A DNA stretch of 9,507 bases, taken from the NCBI GenBank assembly GCA_018883975.1, contig JAHLFD010000271.1, positions 1 to 9,507 of the forward strand. The letters run 5' to 3'. The stretch comes from Zhenhengia stercoravium (lineage in GTDB: Bacteria > Bacillota > Clostridia > Lachnospirales > Cellulosilyticaceae). Under the pieces are notes generated by a model that made no database searches, was not told where the DNA came from, and saw only the letters and a program-made list of their open reading frames with translations. The position numbers and the translations under genes are program-made. This document shows, piece after piece, positions 1 through 6,891 of the stretch. Each line of letters opens with the position of its first letter. The first letter of the stretch is position 1.

Positions 1-11
1 TCCTAGAGCAA

Positions 12-31
12 TTTTTGCCAGTTTTATGCCA
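12..31. repeat. Short direct repeat one helical turn apart
   Basis: TTTTTGCCA at 12-20 and TTTATGCCA at 23-31 match at 8 of 9 positions and are spaced 11 bases start to start. They sit just upstream of the candidate operon promoter at 43-70. A tandem site at helical-turn spacing upstream of a -35 region is the kind of layout an activator might use, but in DNA this AT-rich it could be chance. No regulator gene is visible in the window to pair with it. Confidence 0.2.
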
Positions 32-42
32 ATATTAAACTA

Positions 43-70
43 TTAAAGGCATATTCAATTGATCTATAAT
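43..70 (+). promoter_or_regulatory. Candidate promoter of the uronate operon
   Basis: A perfect TATAAT lies at 65-70, preceded after 16 bases by a poor -35 match, TTAAAG, at 43-48. The spacer contains the 8-base palindrome TCAATTGA (55-62), a possible operator. Transcription from here would give a leader of roughly 90 bases before the first start codon at 169. A rival promoter is TTAACA at 87-92 with TTTATT at 111-116 (spacer 18). The weak -35 would fit an activated promoter. No catabolite-responsive (cre) box was recognised. The exact start site cannot be decided from sequence. Confidence 0.4.
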
Positions 71-156
71 GAAGAAAATAATAGATTTAACATAAAGAAT
101 TATCAATTAATTTATTATAACATAATTTTTAAGCTGTTATTTTATTAAAAGTAAAT

Positions 157-162
157 AGGGGG
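157..162 (+). promoter_or_regulatory. Ribosome binding site of the first operon gene
   Basis: AGGGGG ends six bases before the ATG at 169 and supports that start. The next gene (ATG 1033) has a near-identical AGGGGG at 1019-1024, overlapping the stop codon of the first gene. Confidence 0.7.
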
Positions 163-168
163 CCAATA

Positions 169-1020
169 ATGCAAATTCCTTTTTATGTAAGTTTAGAAGA
201 TAAAGTGATTGTTATAACAGGAGCAGGAGGTATTTTATGCCAAAGAATGGCCATGGCGCTAGCAGAATGTGGGGCTAAAGTAGCTTTGCTAGACATTAAT
301 AAAAGCAGTGTAGATGAGCTTGCTATTCAAATACAAACAGAAGGAAAAGAAGCTATGGGCATAGAGGCTGATGTACTGGATAAGGAGAGTTTAAAAAGGG
401 CACATGAAGTTGTATTAAAAACTTTTGGCAAATGTGACTTACTCATAAATGGGGCAGGAGGCAATCATGCTAAAGGGACTACTACAAAGGAGTATTTATT
501 TGAAGAAGACCTAGTAGACCAGGAAGTGCAAACCTTTTTTGATTTAGATGATACGAGTATACAGTTTGTTTTTAATCTGAATTTTTTAGGAACGTTGCTG
601 CCAACTCAAGAGTTTGCTAAAGATATGATTGGGAGGAAGGGATGTAGTATTATTAACATTTCTTCTATGAATGCTTTTACACCACTTACAAAGATTCCAG
701 CTTATTCAGGCGCCAAAGCAGCTGTAAGTAATTTTACCAAGTGGCTTGCAGTTCATTTTTCAAAACTAGGCATAAGGGTCAATGCTCTGGCACCAGGATT
801 TTTTCTCACGAAGCAAAATGAAAAACTTTTATTGAATGAAGATGGGAGTTTAACGCAAAGAGCACATAAAATTATAGAGAGCACGCCCATGGGCCGATTT
901 GGCGAGCCAGATGAATTATTAGGTGCGTTATTATTTTTAGCAAGTGAGCAGGGATCAGGATTTGTAAATGGGGTGGTCCTGCCAGTAGATGGTGCTTTTT
1001 CAGCTTATTCAGGTGTATAG
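169..1020 (+). CDS. uxuB: SDR-family D-mannonate oxidoreductase (fructuronate reductase)
   Basis: This 283-residue protein is a classical short-chain dehydrogenase/reductase. It probably interconverts D-fructuronate and D-mannonate with NAD(P)H in the cytoplasm, the step between UxaC and UxuA. Visible motifs are a Rossmann turn at 17-24 (TGAGGILC), NGAGG at 94-98, a conserved Asn region NLNFLG at 136-141, Ser166, and the catalytic YxxxK pair Tyr179/Lys183. PG at 209-210 and a C-terminal VDGAF stretch are also typical. A roughly 30-residue insert after residue 100, ending in FFDLD, resembles the Bacillus-type UxuB/YjmF group, which is unrelated to the long-chain E. coli UxuB. Placement directly before uxuA supports the assignment. 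One oddity is Cys24 where the family normally has the last Gly of the nucleotide-binding motif. The substrate is inferred from resemblance and neighbours; another sugar-acid dehydrogenase remains possible. Confidence 0.8.
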   Translation: MQIPFYVSLEDKVIVITGAGGILCQRMAMALAECGAKVALLDINKSSVDELAIQIQTEGKEAMGIEADVLDKESLKRAHEVVLKTFGKCDLLINGAGGNHAKGTTTKEYLFEEDLVDQEVQTFFDLDDTSIQFVFNLNFLGTLLPTQEFAKDMIGRKGCSIINISSMNAFTPLTKIPAYSGAKAAVSNFTKWLAVHFSKLGIRVNALAPGFFLTKQNEKLLLNEDGSLTQRAHKIIESTPMGRFGEPDELLGALLFLASEQGSGFVNGVVLPVDGAFSAYSGV

Positions 1021-1032
1021 GGGGGCTAAAGT

Positions 1033-2103
1033 ATGAAGATGACTTTTAGATGGTATGGAGAGGATGATCCAGTTAAGCTGGAATACATTGCTCAGATACC
1101 AGGAATGTATGGCATTGTAAGTGCCATTTATGACATACCTGTAGGAGAAGTATGGCCTATTGAAAAAATACAACAGTTAAAGAAACGAGTAGAAGCACAT
1201 CATTTAGAACTTAGTGTGATAGAGAGTGTACCAGTACATGAAGCAATAAAAATGGGTTTGCCTGAAAGAGATACCTATATTGAGCATTATAAGCAAACCA
1301 TTAGAAATTTAGGACGCTCGGGTATCAAAACAATTTGCTATAATTTTATGCCAGTATTTGACTGGACACGTAGTGACTTAAATTATGTATTACCAGATGG
1401 TTCTACAACTTTAATTTTTGAAGCAGATAAAATTAAAGCACTAGACCCAAGTCTTGGAAAATTGAAGCTTCCAGGATGGGATACTTCTTATGAAGAGCAT
1501 ACGCTTAAGGCACTTTTAGAGCAGTACCAGAGTATTGATGAAGAAAAATTATGGGAGAATCTAGAGTATTTTCTAAAGGCAGTTATACCTGTTTGTGAAG
1601 AGGAAGATGTGAAGATGGCTATTCGTCCAGATGATCCACCTTGGAGCATTTTAGGCTTGCCTCGTATTATGACAAACTTTGAAAGCTTAAAGCGCCTCAT
1701 TGCGTTATATGATAGCCCCTATAATGGTATTACCCTATGTGTAGGTTCATTAGGATGTGATTTGAAAAATGATGTTGTAAAGATGATTGAATACTTTGGT
1801 CAAGAAAAACAACGTATTCATTTTACACATTTAAGAAATATACTGGTGGAAAAAGAAGGACACTTTAAGGAGATAGGACATTTATCTGAAAAAGGTTCCT
1901 TGGATTTTTATAAAATTGTAAAAGCCTATGTAGATTATGATTTTGACGGCTACTATAGATCAGATCATGGCAGAATGATTTGGGGAGAGACAGGAAGAGC
2001 AGGATATGGACTTTATGATAGAGCACTAGGTGCAGTGTATATTAATGGACTTATAGAAGGTATTCAAAAAAGTAAATCTGTATATGGAGGGGGAAATAGG
2101 TAA
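1033..2103 (+). CDS. uxuA: Mannonate dehydratase
   Basis: At 356 residues this matches the usual length of the Firmicute type of UxuA, which dehydrates D-mannonate to 2-keto-3-deoxygluconate in the cytoplasm using a divalent metal. It begins with the family signature MTFRWYGEDDPV. It also carries CYNFMPVFDWTRSDL (102-116), PDDPPW (199-204), LGLPRI (207-212), LCVGSLG (235-241), RIHFTHLRN (261-269), HLSEKGSLD (283-291) and SDHGRMIWGE (310-319). Candidate metal or substrate residues still present are Cys236, His263, His266, Asp311 and His312. Residue 198, just before PDDPP, is Arg (codon CGT at 1624-1626) where I expect the conserved metal-binding His, and the usual RPDHG reads RSDHG. Family membership is clear; activity is uncertain. 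The gene lies 12 bases after uxuB, and its stop overlaps the next start by one base. Confidence 0.9.
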   Translation: MKMTFRWYGEDDPVKLEYIAQIPGMYGIVSAIYDIPVGEVWPIEKIQQLKKRVEAHHLELSVIESVPVHEAIKMGLPERDTYIEHYKQTIRNLGRSGIKTICYNFMPVFDWTRSDLNYVLPDGSTTLIFEADKIKALDPSLGKLKLPGWDTSYEEHTLKALLEQYQSIDEEKLWENLEYFLKAVIPVCEEEDVKMAIRPDDPPWSILGLPRIMTNFESLKRLIALYDSPYNGITLCVGSLGCDLKNDVVKMIEYFGQEKQRIHFTHLRNILVEKEGHFKEIGHLSEKGSLDFYKIVKAYVDYDFDGYYRSDHGRMIWGETGRAGYGLYDRALGAVYINGLIEGIQKSKSVYGGGNR

Positions 2104-2864
2104 TGAGAGTAGGTGCGCAGCTTTACACTATTAGGGACTATACGCAAACAGAAGAGGCACTTGAGTTATCGTTTAAGAAATTAGCACAGATAGGATTTGA
2201 ATGGATACAAGTATCAGGGATCGGTAATATAGATCCTTATAAGGTAAGAGCCTTAGCAGATGAACATAAGCTGGGCATTGTTATTACGCATACAAATCCA
2301 AAACAAATATTAGAAGATACAGAAGATGTTATCAAAAAACATGAGATTTACGGCTGTCAACATATTGGCATAGGGTCTATGCCGCAAGGATATGAAAGAG
2401 ACCTAATAGGCATTAGGAAATTCATTAAGGACTATACAGAGGTAGCTAAAAAGCTTCAAGCTAGGGGAATGAAGCTTCATTATCATAATCATGGATTCGA
2501 ATTTGAAAAGTTTGAGGGAAAATTAGCTTATGATGTACTTATCCAGGAAACTGATCCAGCATTATGGGGATTTATACCTGATACTTTTTGGATTCAATTT
2601 GCAGGCATCAATGCTGCAAAACAACTGATTGCTTTAAAAGATAGAGTCGTAGCCTGCCATTTTAAAGATCTGACAATGAAGGGGCATAAGCAAATAATGG
2701 TACCTGTTATGGAAGGTAATTTATGTTTTGATGAAATTATAGCGGCATGTGAGATAGCGCATATTGCTTATGCCATGATTGAACAAGACGATTGTAATGG
2801 AGAAGATCCTTTTAATTGTTTAGAAAGAAGTTTTGTGAATCTAAGGAAAGTAGGTGTTAAATAA
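2103..2864 (+). CDS. Sugar phosphate isomerase/epimerase-like TIM-barrel protein
   Basis: This 253-residue protein belongs to the xylose-isomerase-like (AP endonuclease 2) TIM-barrel superfamily, the group that includes IolE, IolI and many uncharacterised sugar isomerases. The start MRVGAQLYTIRDY is typical. The expected metal-site residues are all visible: Glu133 in HYHNHGFEF (126-134), Asp160 in PDTFWIQFAG, His186 in ACHFKDL and Glu227 in MIEQDD. It is therefore probably an active cytoplasmic metalloenzyme acting on a sugar or keto-sugar. The start ATG overlaps the uxuA stop (TAATG) and is preceded by GGAGGGGG, so translation is likely coupled. The next gene overlaps in the same way, pairing it with the Gfo/Idh/MocA oxidoreductase, a pairing common where a sugar is oxidised and then isomerised or eliminated. 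The exact substrate cannot be read from sequence. Confidence 0.85.
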   Translation: MRVGAQLYTIRDYTQTEEALELSFKKLAQIGFEWIQVSGIGNIDPYKVRALADEHKLGIVITHTNPKQILEDTEDVIKKHEIYGCQHIGIGSMPQGYERDLIGIRKFIKDYTEVAKKLQARGMKLHYHNHGFEFEKFEGKLAYDVLIQETDPALWGFIPDTFWIQFAGINAAKQLIALKDRVVACHFKDLTMKGHKQIMVPVMEGNLCFDEIIAACEIAHIAYAMIEQDDCNGEDPFNCLERSFVNLRKVGVK

Positions 2865-4042
2865 TGAATGAAGTGAGAATAGGCATTGTAGGAATTGGGA
2901 ACATGGGGAGTGTTCATGCCAAAAATATTGTAGATGGAAGAATACAAGGTCTTAAGTTAACAGCAGTATGTGATATTGATGCACATAAAAGAACTTGGGC
3001 TAAAGAAAATTTAGGTGAGGAGATAGCTCTTTTTACAGACTATAAAGAAATGATTAAGAGTGGGAGCATTGATGCGGTGCTTATTGCAACACCTCATTAT
3101 ATTCATCCGGATATTGCAATTTATGGATTTTCTAAAGGGCTCCATGTATTAACGGAAAAGCCAGCAGGTGTTTATACGAAACAAGTAGAAGCCATGAATG
3201 CTGCTGCAAAGGAAGCAGGAACTGTATTTGGTGTAGTCTATAATCAAAGAACCAATCCTCTTTATAAAGCATTAAAAAAATTAATCGATGAAGGCAAACT
3301 AGGAGAGCTTAAACGTTGTGTATGGATTATTACCAATTGGTACCGTACACAAGCTTATTATGATTCAGGAAGCTGGCGTGCCACATGGGCAGGAGAAGGT
3401 GGCGGTGTACTGATTAATCAATGTCCACATAACTTAGATTTATGGCAATGGTTATTTGGGATGCCTTCTAAAGTCACTGGCTTTACGACTATAGGAAAGT
3501 ATCATCACATCGAAGTAGAAGATGATGTAACAGCTTATGCGGAATATGACAACGGCGCAACTGCAGTCTTTATTACCACAACAGGGGAATGTCCTGGAAC
3601 AAATCGCTTAGAAATCTCAGGAGATAGAGGAAAAGCTGTTATTGAAGAAGGCGTACTTAAATTTTATGAATTAGAGCAAGGAGAGAGAGAGTACTGTTTT
3701 ACTACCCAGGAAGGATTTGGAAGCCCTAAAATGAATGTACACAACGTGGAGGGAGAAGGTGTAGAGACTGGGCATAATGGTATATTACAAAACTTTACTA
3801 ATGCTATTTTATATGGTGAAAAATTGATTGCACCAGGAGAGGAAGCTATTAGAGGCTTAACGATTTCTAATGCCATTCATCTTTCAAGTTGGCTAGGTCA
3901 ATCTGTAGAACTCCCAATCAATGCAGATCTTTACTTAGAAAAGTTACAAGAAAAGATTGCAGATTCTAAGGTTAAGCCTGAAGTCACTTCTAAAATTTCT
4001 GATTTACAAGGAACTTATAATAGTCGGTGGGATGTGAGATAG
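2864..4042 (+). CDS. Gfo/Idh/MocA family oxidoreductase
   Basis: This 392-residue NAD(P)-dependent sugar dehydrogenase has an N-terminal Rossmann domain with GIGNMG at 10-15 and Asp37 after the second strand (VCDID). The family EKP motif is at 98-100, with Lys99 the probable catalytic lysine. The C-terminal domain carries SWRATWAGEGGG (170-181) and INQCPHNLDLWQW (184-196), with His189 near the active site. These mark a subfamily that oxidises or reduces a hydroxyl on a pyranose, often at C3. There is no signal peptide, so it should be cytoplasmic. It overlaps the preceding TIM-barrel gene by one base and abuts uxaC, indicating one transcript. The classical glucuronate route does not need it. 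It may act on a substituted uronide or convert a related sugar acid; this is inference from context. Confidence 0.88.
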   Translation: MNEVRIGIVGIGNMGSVHAKNIVDGRIQGLKLTAVCDIDAHKRTWAKENLGEEIALFTDYKEMIKSGSIDAVLIATPHYIHPDIAIYGFSKGLHVLTEKPAGVYTKQVEAMNAAAKEAGTVFGVVYNQRTNPLYKALKKLIDEGKLGELKRCVWIITNWYRTQAYYDSGSWRATWAGEGGGVLINQCPHNLDLWQWLFGMPSKVTGFTTIGKYHHIEVEDDVTAYAEYDNGATAVFITTTGECPGTNRLEISGDRGKAVIEEGVLKFYELEQGEREYCFTTQEGFGSPKMNVHNVEGEGVETGHNGILQNFTNAILYGEKLIAPGEEAIRGLTISNAIHLSSWLGQSVELPINADLYLEKLQEKIADSKVKPEVTSKISDLQGTYNSRWDVR

Positions 4043-5443
4043 ATGGAAACCTTTATGAACCATAACTTTTTATTAGAGATAGAGACTGCCAAGCACTTAT
4101 TTATGGAGTATGCTAAGTATATGCCCATTTGTGATTATCATTCCCATTTAAGTCCAAAAGAAATTTGGGAGGATAAAAAGTATACTAATATTACGCAGTT
4201 ATGGCTGTATGGTGACCATTATAAATGGCGTGCTATGCGCCTTGGTGGCATTCCCGAGGACTATATAACAGGAAATAGAAGTGACTATGAAAAGTTCATA
4301 GCTTATGCAAAAACATTAGAAAAAGCCATTGGTAATCCATTATATCATTGGACGCACTTAGAACTACAAAGGTATTTTGATATACATACTCCTTTATGTG
4401 AAAAGACTGCTAAGGAAATTTGGGATGCTTGTAATAAAGTCATTCAATCAGAAGATTTTAGTGTTCGAAAATTGCTAGAGAAGATGAATGTTTATTATAT
4501 AGCCACAACAGATGATCCTATAGATTCACTAGAATTTCATAAGTATCTAAAAGAAGAAGGAAAGTGTTTTACAAAAGTAGCACCGACCTTTAGACCAGAT
4601 AAAGTATTAAATATAGAACAAGAAGATTTTAGAGGCTATATAGAGGCATTATCAAAAATAAGTGGAATTGAAATTAAAAGTTTAAAAGCTTTAAAAGAGG
4701 CGCTTTTAAAACGAATAGATTATTTTAAGGATTGTGGCTGCCGTTTATCGGATCATTCACTTTCAATGGTTCCTTATGGTCCTATAGAAGAGCGTGAAGC
4801 AGCGTTCATATTAGAAAAGGCCCTAAGAGGGGAGCCTTTAACCAGTCAAGAAGTAGAAGGTTATAAAACTTATTTAATGATCTTTTTAGCCAAAGCCTAT
4901 GAATCACATGGGTGGGCGATGCAACTTCACTTAGGTGCTATGCGTAATAATAGTCAAAAGATGTTTAAGAAGATTGGACCAGATACAGGATTTGACTCGA
5001 TTAGGGATGGGGAAATAGCAGGTAAATTATCAGGCTTATTAAATGAGATGGAACGACAAGATGGATTGCCTAAGACGATTCTATATACCTTAAATCCTAT
5101 TTACAATATGATAGTAGGAACCATGATAGGAAACTTTAGTTCAGATAGTGTAGCTGGGAAAATGCAATTTGGAACGGCTTGGTGGTTTAATGATAACAAA
5201 GATGGCATTATAACGCAGCTTAAAGATTTAGGTAACACAGGTCTTCTTGGAAACTTTATAGGGATGTTAACAGATTCTAGAAGTTTTCTGTCTTTTACAA
5301 GACATGAGTACTTTAGAAGAATCCTTTGCAATCTTATTGGCAAATGGATGGAACAAGGTGAAATACCTAACGATTTAGAGATGATGGGTAAGATAGTAGA
5401 AGATATTTGCTTTAATAATATTAAAAATTACCTTAATGTCTAA
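4043..5443 (+). CDS. uxaC: Glucuronate isomerase (uronate isomerase)
   Basis: This 466-residue protein has the normal UxaC length. It belongs to the amidohydrolase superfamily and converts D-glucuronate to D-fructuronate, and usually galacturonate to tagaturonate, in the cytoplasm. Family landmarks are DYHSHLSPKEI (31-41, with His33 and His35), LYGDHYKWRAMR (55-66), CRLSDHSL (233-240), QLHLGAMRNN (294-303), GPDTGFDSI (312-320), TDSRSFLSFTRHEYFRRILC (410-429) and a conserved tail. The first motif has Ser34 where the family usually shows Cys (YHCHL). The start at 4043 directly follows the preceding stop. Its ribosome binding site is weak (GGTGGGATG region), but METFMNHNFLL aligns with the family's usual MKxFMDExFLL start, so I prefer it over the Met at codon 5. 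Translation is likely coupled to the preceding gene. The product supplies the substrate for the SDR encoded first in the operon. Confidence 0.95.
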   Translation: METFMNHNFLLEIETAKHLFMEYAKYMPICDYHSHLSPKEIWEDKKYTNITQLWLYGDHYKWRAMRLGGIPEDYITGNRSDYEKFIAYAKTLEKAIGNPLYHWTHLELQRYFDIHTPLCEKTAKEIWDACNKVIQSEDFSVRKLLEKMNVYYIATTDDPIDSLEFHKYLKEEGKCFTKVAPTFRPDKVLNIEQEDFRGYIEALSKISGIEIKSLKALKEALLKRIDYFKDCGCRLSDHSLSMVPYGPIEEREAAFILEKALRGEPLTSQEVEGYKTYLMIFLAKAYESHGWAMQLHLGAMRNNSQKMFKKIGPDTGFDSIRDGEIAGKLSGLLNEMERQDGLPKTILYTLNPIYNMIVGTMIGNFSSDSVAGKMQFGTAWWFNDNKDGIITQLKDLGNTGLLGNFIGMLTDSRSFLSFTRHEYFRRILCNLIGKWMEQGEIPNDLEMMGKIVEDICFNNIKNYLNV

Positions 5444-5483
5444 GTTTATTATTGATAGCCAATTAACATATGGAGTTTAGGAG

Positions 5484-5489
5484 AAGGAG
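5484..5489 (+). promoter_or_regulatory. Strong ribosome binding site for the sixth gene
   Basis: AAGGAG ends eight bases before the ATG at 5498. The 54-base gap after uxaC shows no terminator hairpin, so read-through from the operon is expected, with independent ribosome loading at this site. Confidence 0.7.
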
Positions 5490-5497
5490 AATAATAG

Positions 5498-6337
5498 ATG
5501 AGCCAATTTATAGTATCAGCTTTTGCCGATGAGATTCATATGGATTTAAAAACTCAAATGGATGTACTAGATACACATGACATTAAGTTCATTGAAATGC
5601 GTGGCGTAAACGGAAAAAATGTTGCAGACCTTACATTAGAAGAGACAAAAGAAATTAAAAAACAACTAGAAATAAGAGGTTTTCAGGTATCAGCAATAGG
5701 CTCTCCTATTGGGAAAATTGGAATAGAGGATCCATTTGAAGCTGAACTTGATAAATTTAAACATACATTAGAAATCGCGAAGATATTAGATACACGTTAT
5801 ATACGTATGTTTAGTTTCTTTATACCAGAAGATAAAAACCCCGAAGATTCTTTCCAAGAAGTGATAAGAAGATGGAGAGCTTATATTGAAGCTGCAGTAG
5901 GAACGGGAATGATATTACTTCATGAAAATGAAAAAAATATTTATGGAGATACTGCCAGGAGATGTTTAAAACTCATAGAGACATTAAAGTGTGATTTTGT
6001 AAAAGTAACTTTTGATCCAGCCAATTTTGTTCAGGTAGGTCAAGATACTATAGAAGCTTATGCATTATTAAAAGACTACATTGCCTACATACACATTAAA
6101 GATGCAGATCAAGAAGGAAATGTCGTACCCGCAGGATATGGTATAGGCAATGTAAAAGTCATTTTAGATAACCTTAAACATAGAGGATATGAGGGTTTCT
6201 TATCCTTAGAGCCTCATCTTGGTCAATTCCAAGGATTAGAGAACTTTGAGCTAGATGAGCGTTATCAAACATTACCGCCAAGTGGCGTCAAGACTTTTGC
6301 AGTAGCAGCAGCTGCATTAAAGGAACTTATGAAATAA
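5498..6337 (+). CDS. Second sugar phosphate isomerase/epimerase-like TIM-barrel protein
   Basis: This 279-residue member of the xylose-isomerase-like TIM-barrel superfamily differs clearly from the one at 2103-2864. The start SAFADEIHMDLKTQ is typical of a group annotated as sugar phosphate isomerase/epimerase. The four expected metal-site residues are visible: Glu143 in LLHENE, Asp173 in TFDPANF, His199 in YIHIKDA and Glu238 in LSLEPHL. The Arg/Phe-rich segment RYIRMFSFF (100-108) and the late GYGIGN (213-218) are also characteristic. It is probably cytoplasmic and metal-dependent. It follows uxaC by 54 bases with no visible terminator, so it is likely the last gene of the uronate transcript. 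Its substrate is unknown. Candidates are a keto-uronate or other sugar acid epimerised before or after the UxaC step. Function beyond the superfamily is inference. Confidence 0.85.
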   Translation: MSQFIVSAFADEIHMDLKTQMDVLDTHDIKFIEMRGVNGKNVADLTLEETKEIKKQLEIRGFQVSAIGSPIGKIGIEDPFEAELDKFKHTLEIAKILDTRYIRMFSFFIPEDKNPEDSFQEVIRRWRAYIEAAVGTGMILLHENEKNIYGDTARRCLKLIETLKCDFVKVTFDPANFVQVGQDTIEAYALLKDYIAYIHIKDADQEGNVVPAGYGIGNVKVILDNLKHRGYEGFLSLEPHLGQFQGLENFELDERYQTLPPSGVKTFAVAAAALKELMK

Positions 6338-6342
6338 ATTCA

Positions 6343-6358
6343 TTTATAAGTTATAATA
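6343..6358 (+). repeat. Promoter-like 16-base repeat, copy 1
   Basis: TTTATAAGTTATAATA lies upstream of the LOR gene and matches 15 of 16 bases of the copy at 6892-6907 downstream of the same gene. It contains TATAAT at 6352-6357, which could act as a -10 box for the gene at 6395. A convincing -35 is not visible; TTATGA at 6327-6332 is poor. It may be a weak promoter or a protein-binding site. Confidence 0.35.
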
Positions 6359-6379
6359 GAAATAGGAGTATACTATAGG

Positions 6380-6386
6380 AAGGAGG
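6380..6386 (+). promoter_or_regulatory. Strong ribosome binding site of the LOR gene
   Basis: AAGGAGG ends eight bases before the ATG at 6395. Another in-frame ATG at 6401 (codon 3) is too close to this site, so 6395 is the better start. Confidence 0.8.
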
Positions 6387-6394
6387 GCTTAAAT

Positions 6395-6868
6395 ATGAAA
6401 ATGCTTTTTAAACAACGTTTTTTCTCATGGTTTGATAGTTATGATATCTATGGGGAGGATGGGAGCGTCTTATATACAGTTAAAGGAAAGATGGCATGGG
6501 GACATTGTCTAGAAGTCTATAATGCCAAAGAAGAACATATTGCTACATTGAAAGAAGAGGTATTCACTTGGATGCCAAGATTTCGTATATACTTAGGAGA
6601 TAATTATGTAGGAGATATCAAAAAGGAGTTTACCTTTTTTAAACCTTCTTTTTCCTTGGACTATAATGGATGGAATGTAACAGGTGATTTTTTTGATTGG
6701 GATTATGAAATAACAGAGGGTGGCTCTGCTGTAGCATGGGTTTCAAAACAACTTTTCAATTTTACAGATACCTATACCATTGAAGTGGCTCAGCCTGAAA
6801 ATGCCTTAATTTGTCTTATGATTGTACTGGCTATTGATGCGGCTAAATGTTCAGCAAATAAGTCTTAA
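6395..6868 (+). CDS. LURP-one-related (LOR/YxjI-like) family protein
   Basis: This 157-residue protein has the length and pattern of the bacterial LURP-one-related family, which adopts a tubby-like beta-barrel around a C-terminal hydrophobic helix. Visible landmarks are FSWFDSYDIYGEDG (10-23), LYTVKGKMAWGHCLEVY (26-42), a repeated KKEFTFFKPSFSLDYNGW stretch (76-93), GDFFDWDYEI (97-106), SKQLFNFTDTYTIEV (117-131) and the C-terminal helix ALICLMIVLAIDAA (137-150). The long helix is buried in the barrel in known family structures rather than being a membrane anchor. No signal peptide is present. Bacterial members have no firmly established biochemical role, although a membrane or phospholipid-linked function has been proposed for the tubby-like fold. 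It lies 57 bases after the sugar operon with its own ribosome binding site, and may be a separate or read-through unit. Confidence 0.88.
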   Translation: MKMLFKQRFFSWFDSYDIYGEDGSVLYTVKGKMAWGHCLEVYNAKEEHIATLKEEVFTWMPRFRIYLGDNYVGDIKKEFTFFKPSFSLDYNGWNVTGDFFDWDYEITEGGSAVAWVSKQLFNFTDTYTIEVAQPENALICLMIVLAIDAAKCSANKS

Positions 6869-6891
6869 AGTGTATAAGTTTTATAAGAAGC

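Noticed and set aside
1..46. Possible C-terminal tail of an upstream gene (an open frame from base 2 to a TAA at 44-46, and another ending at 38)
   Set aside because: Only about 11-14 codons are visible, two frames are equally open, and neither peptide resembles a recognisable protein end.
1..168. Catabolite-responsive element (cre) in the operon leader
   Set aside because: No sequence close to the TGWAANCGNTNWCA consensus could be found by eye.
1488..1700. Antisense open frames inside genes (1488-1700, 3664-3876, 5101-5343 and 8982-9164 on the - strand)
   Set aside because: Each lies wholly inside a well-supported + strand gene, has no recognisable protein family and no convincing ribosome binding site.
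2103..4042. Assigning the isomerase and oxidoreductase as a C-glycoside deglycosidase system
   Set aside because: Those systems include an additional small partner protein next to the isomerase-like subunit, and no such gene is present. Only the general enzyme families match.
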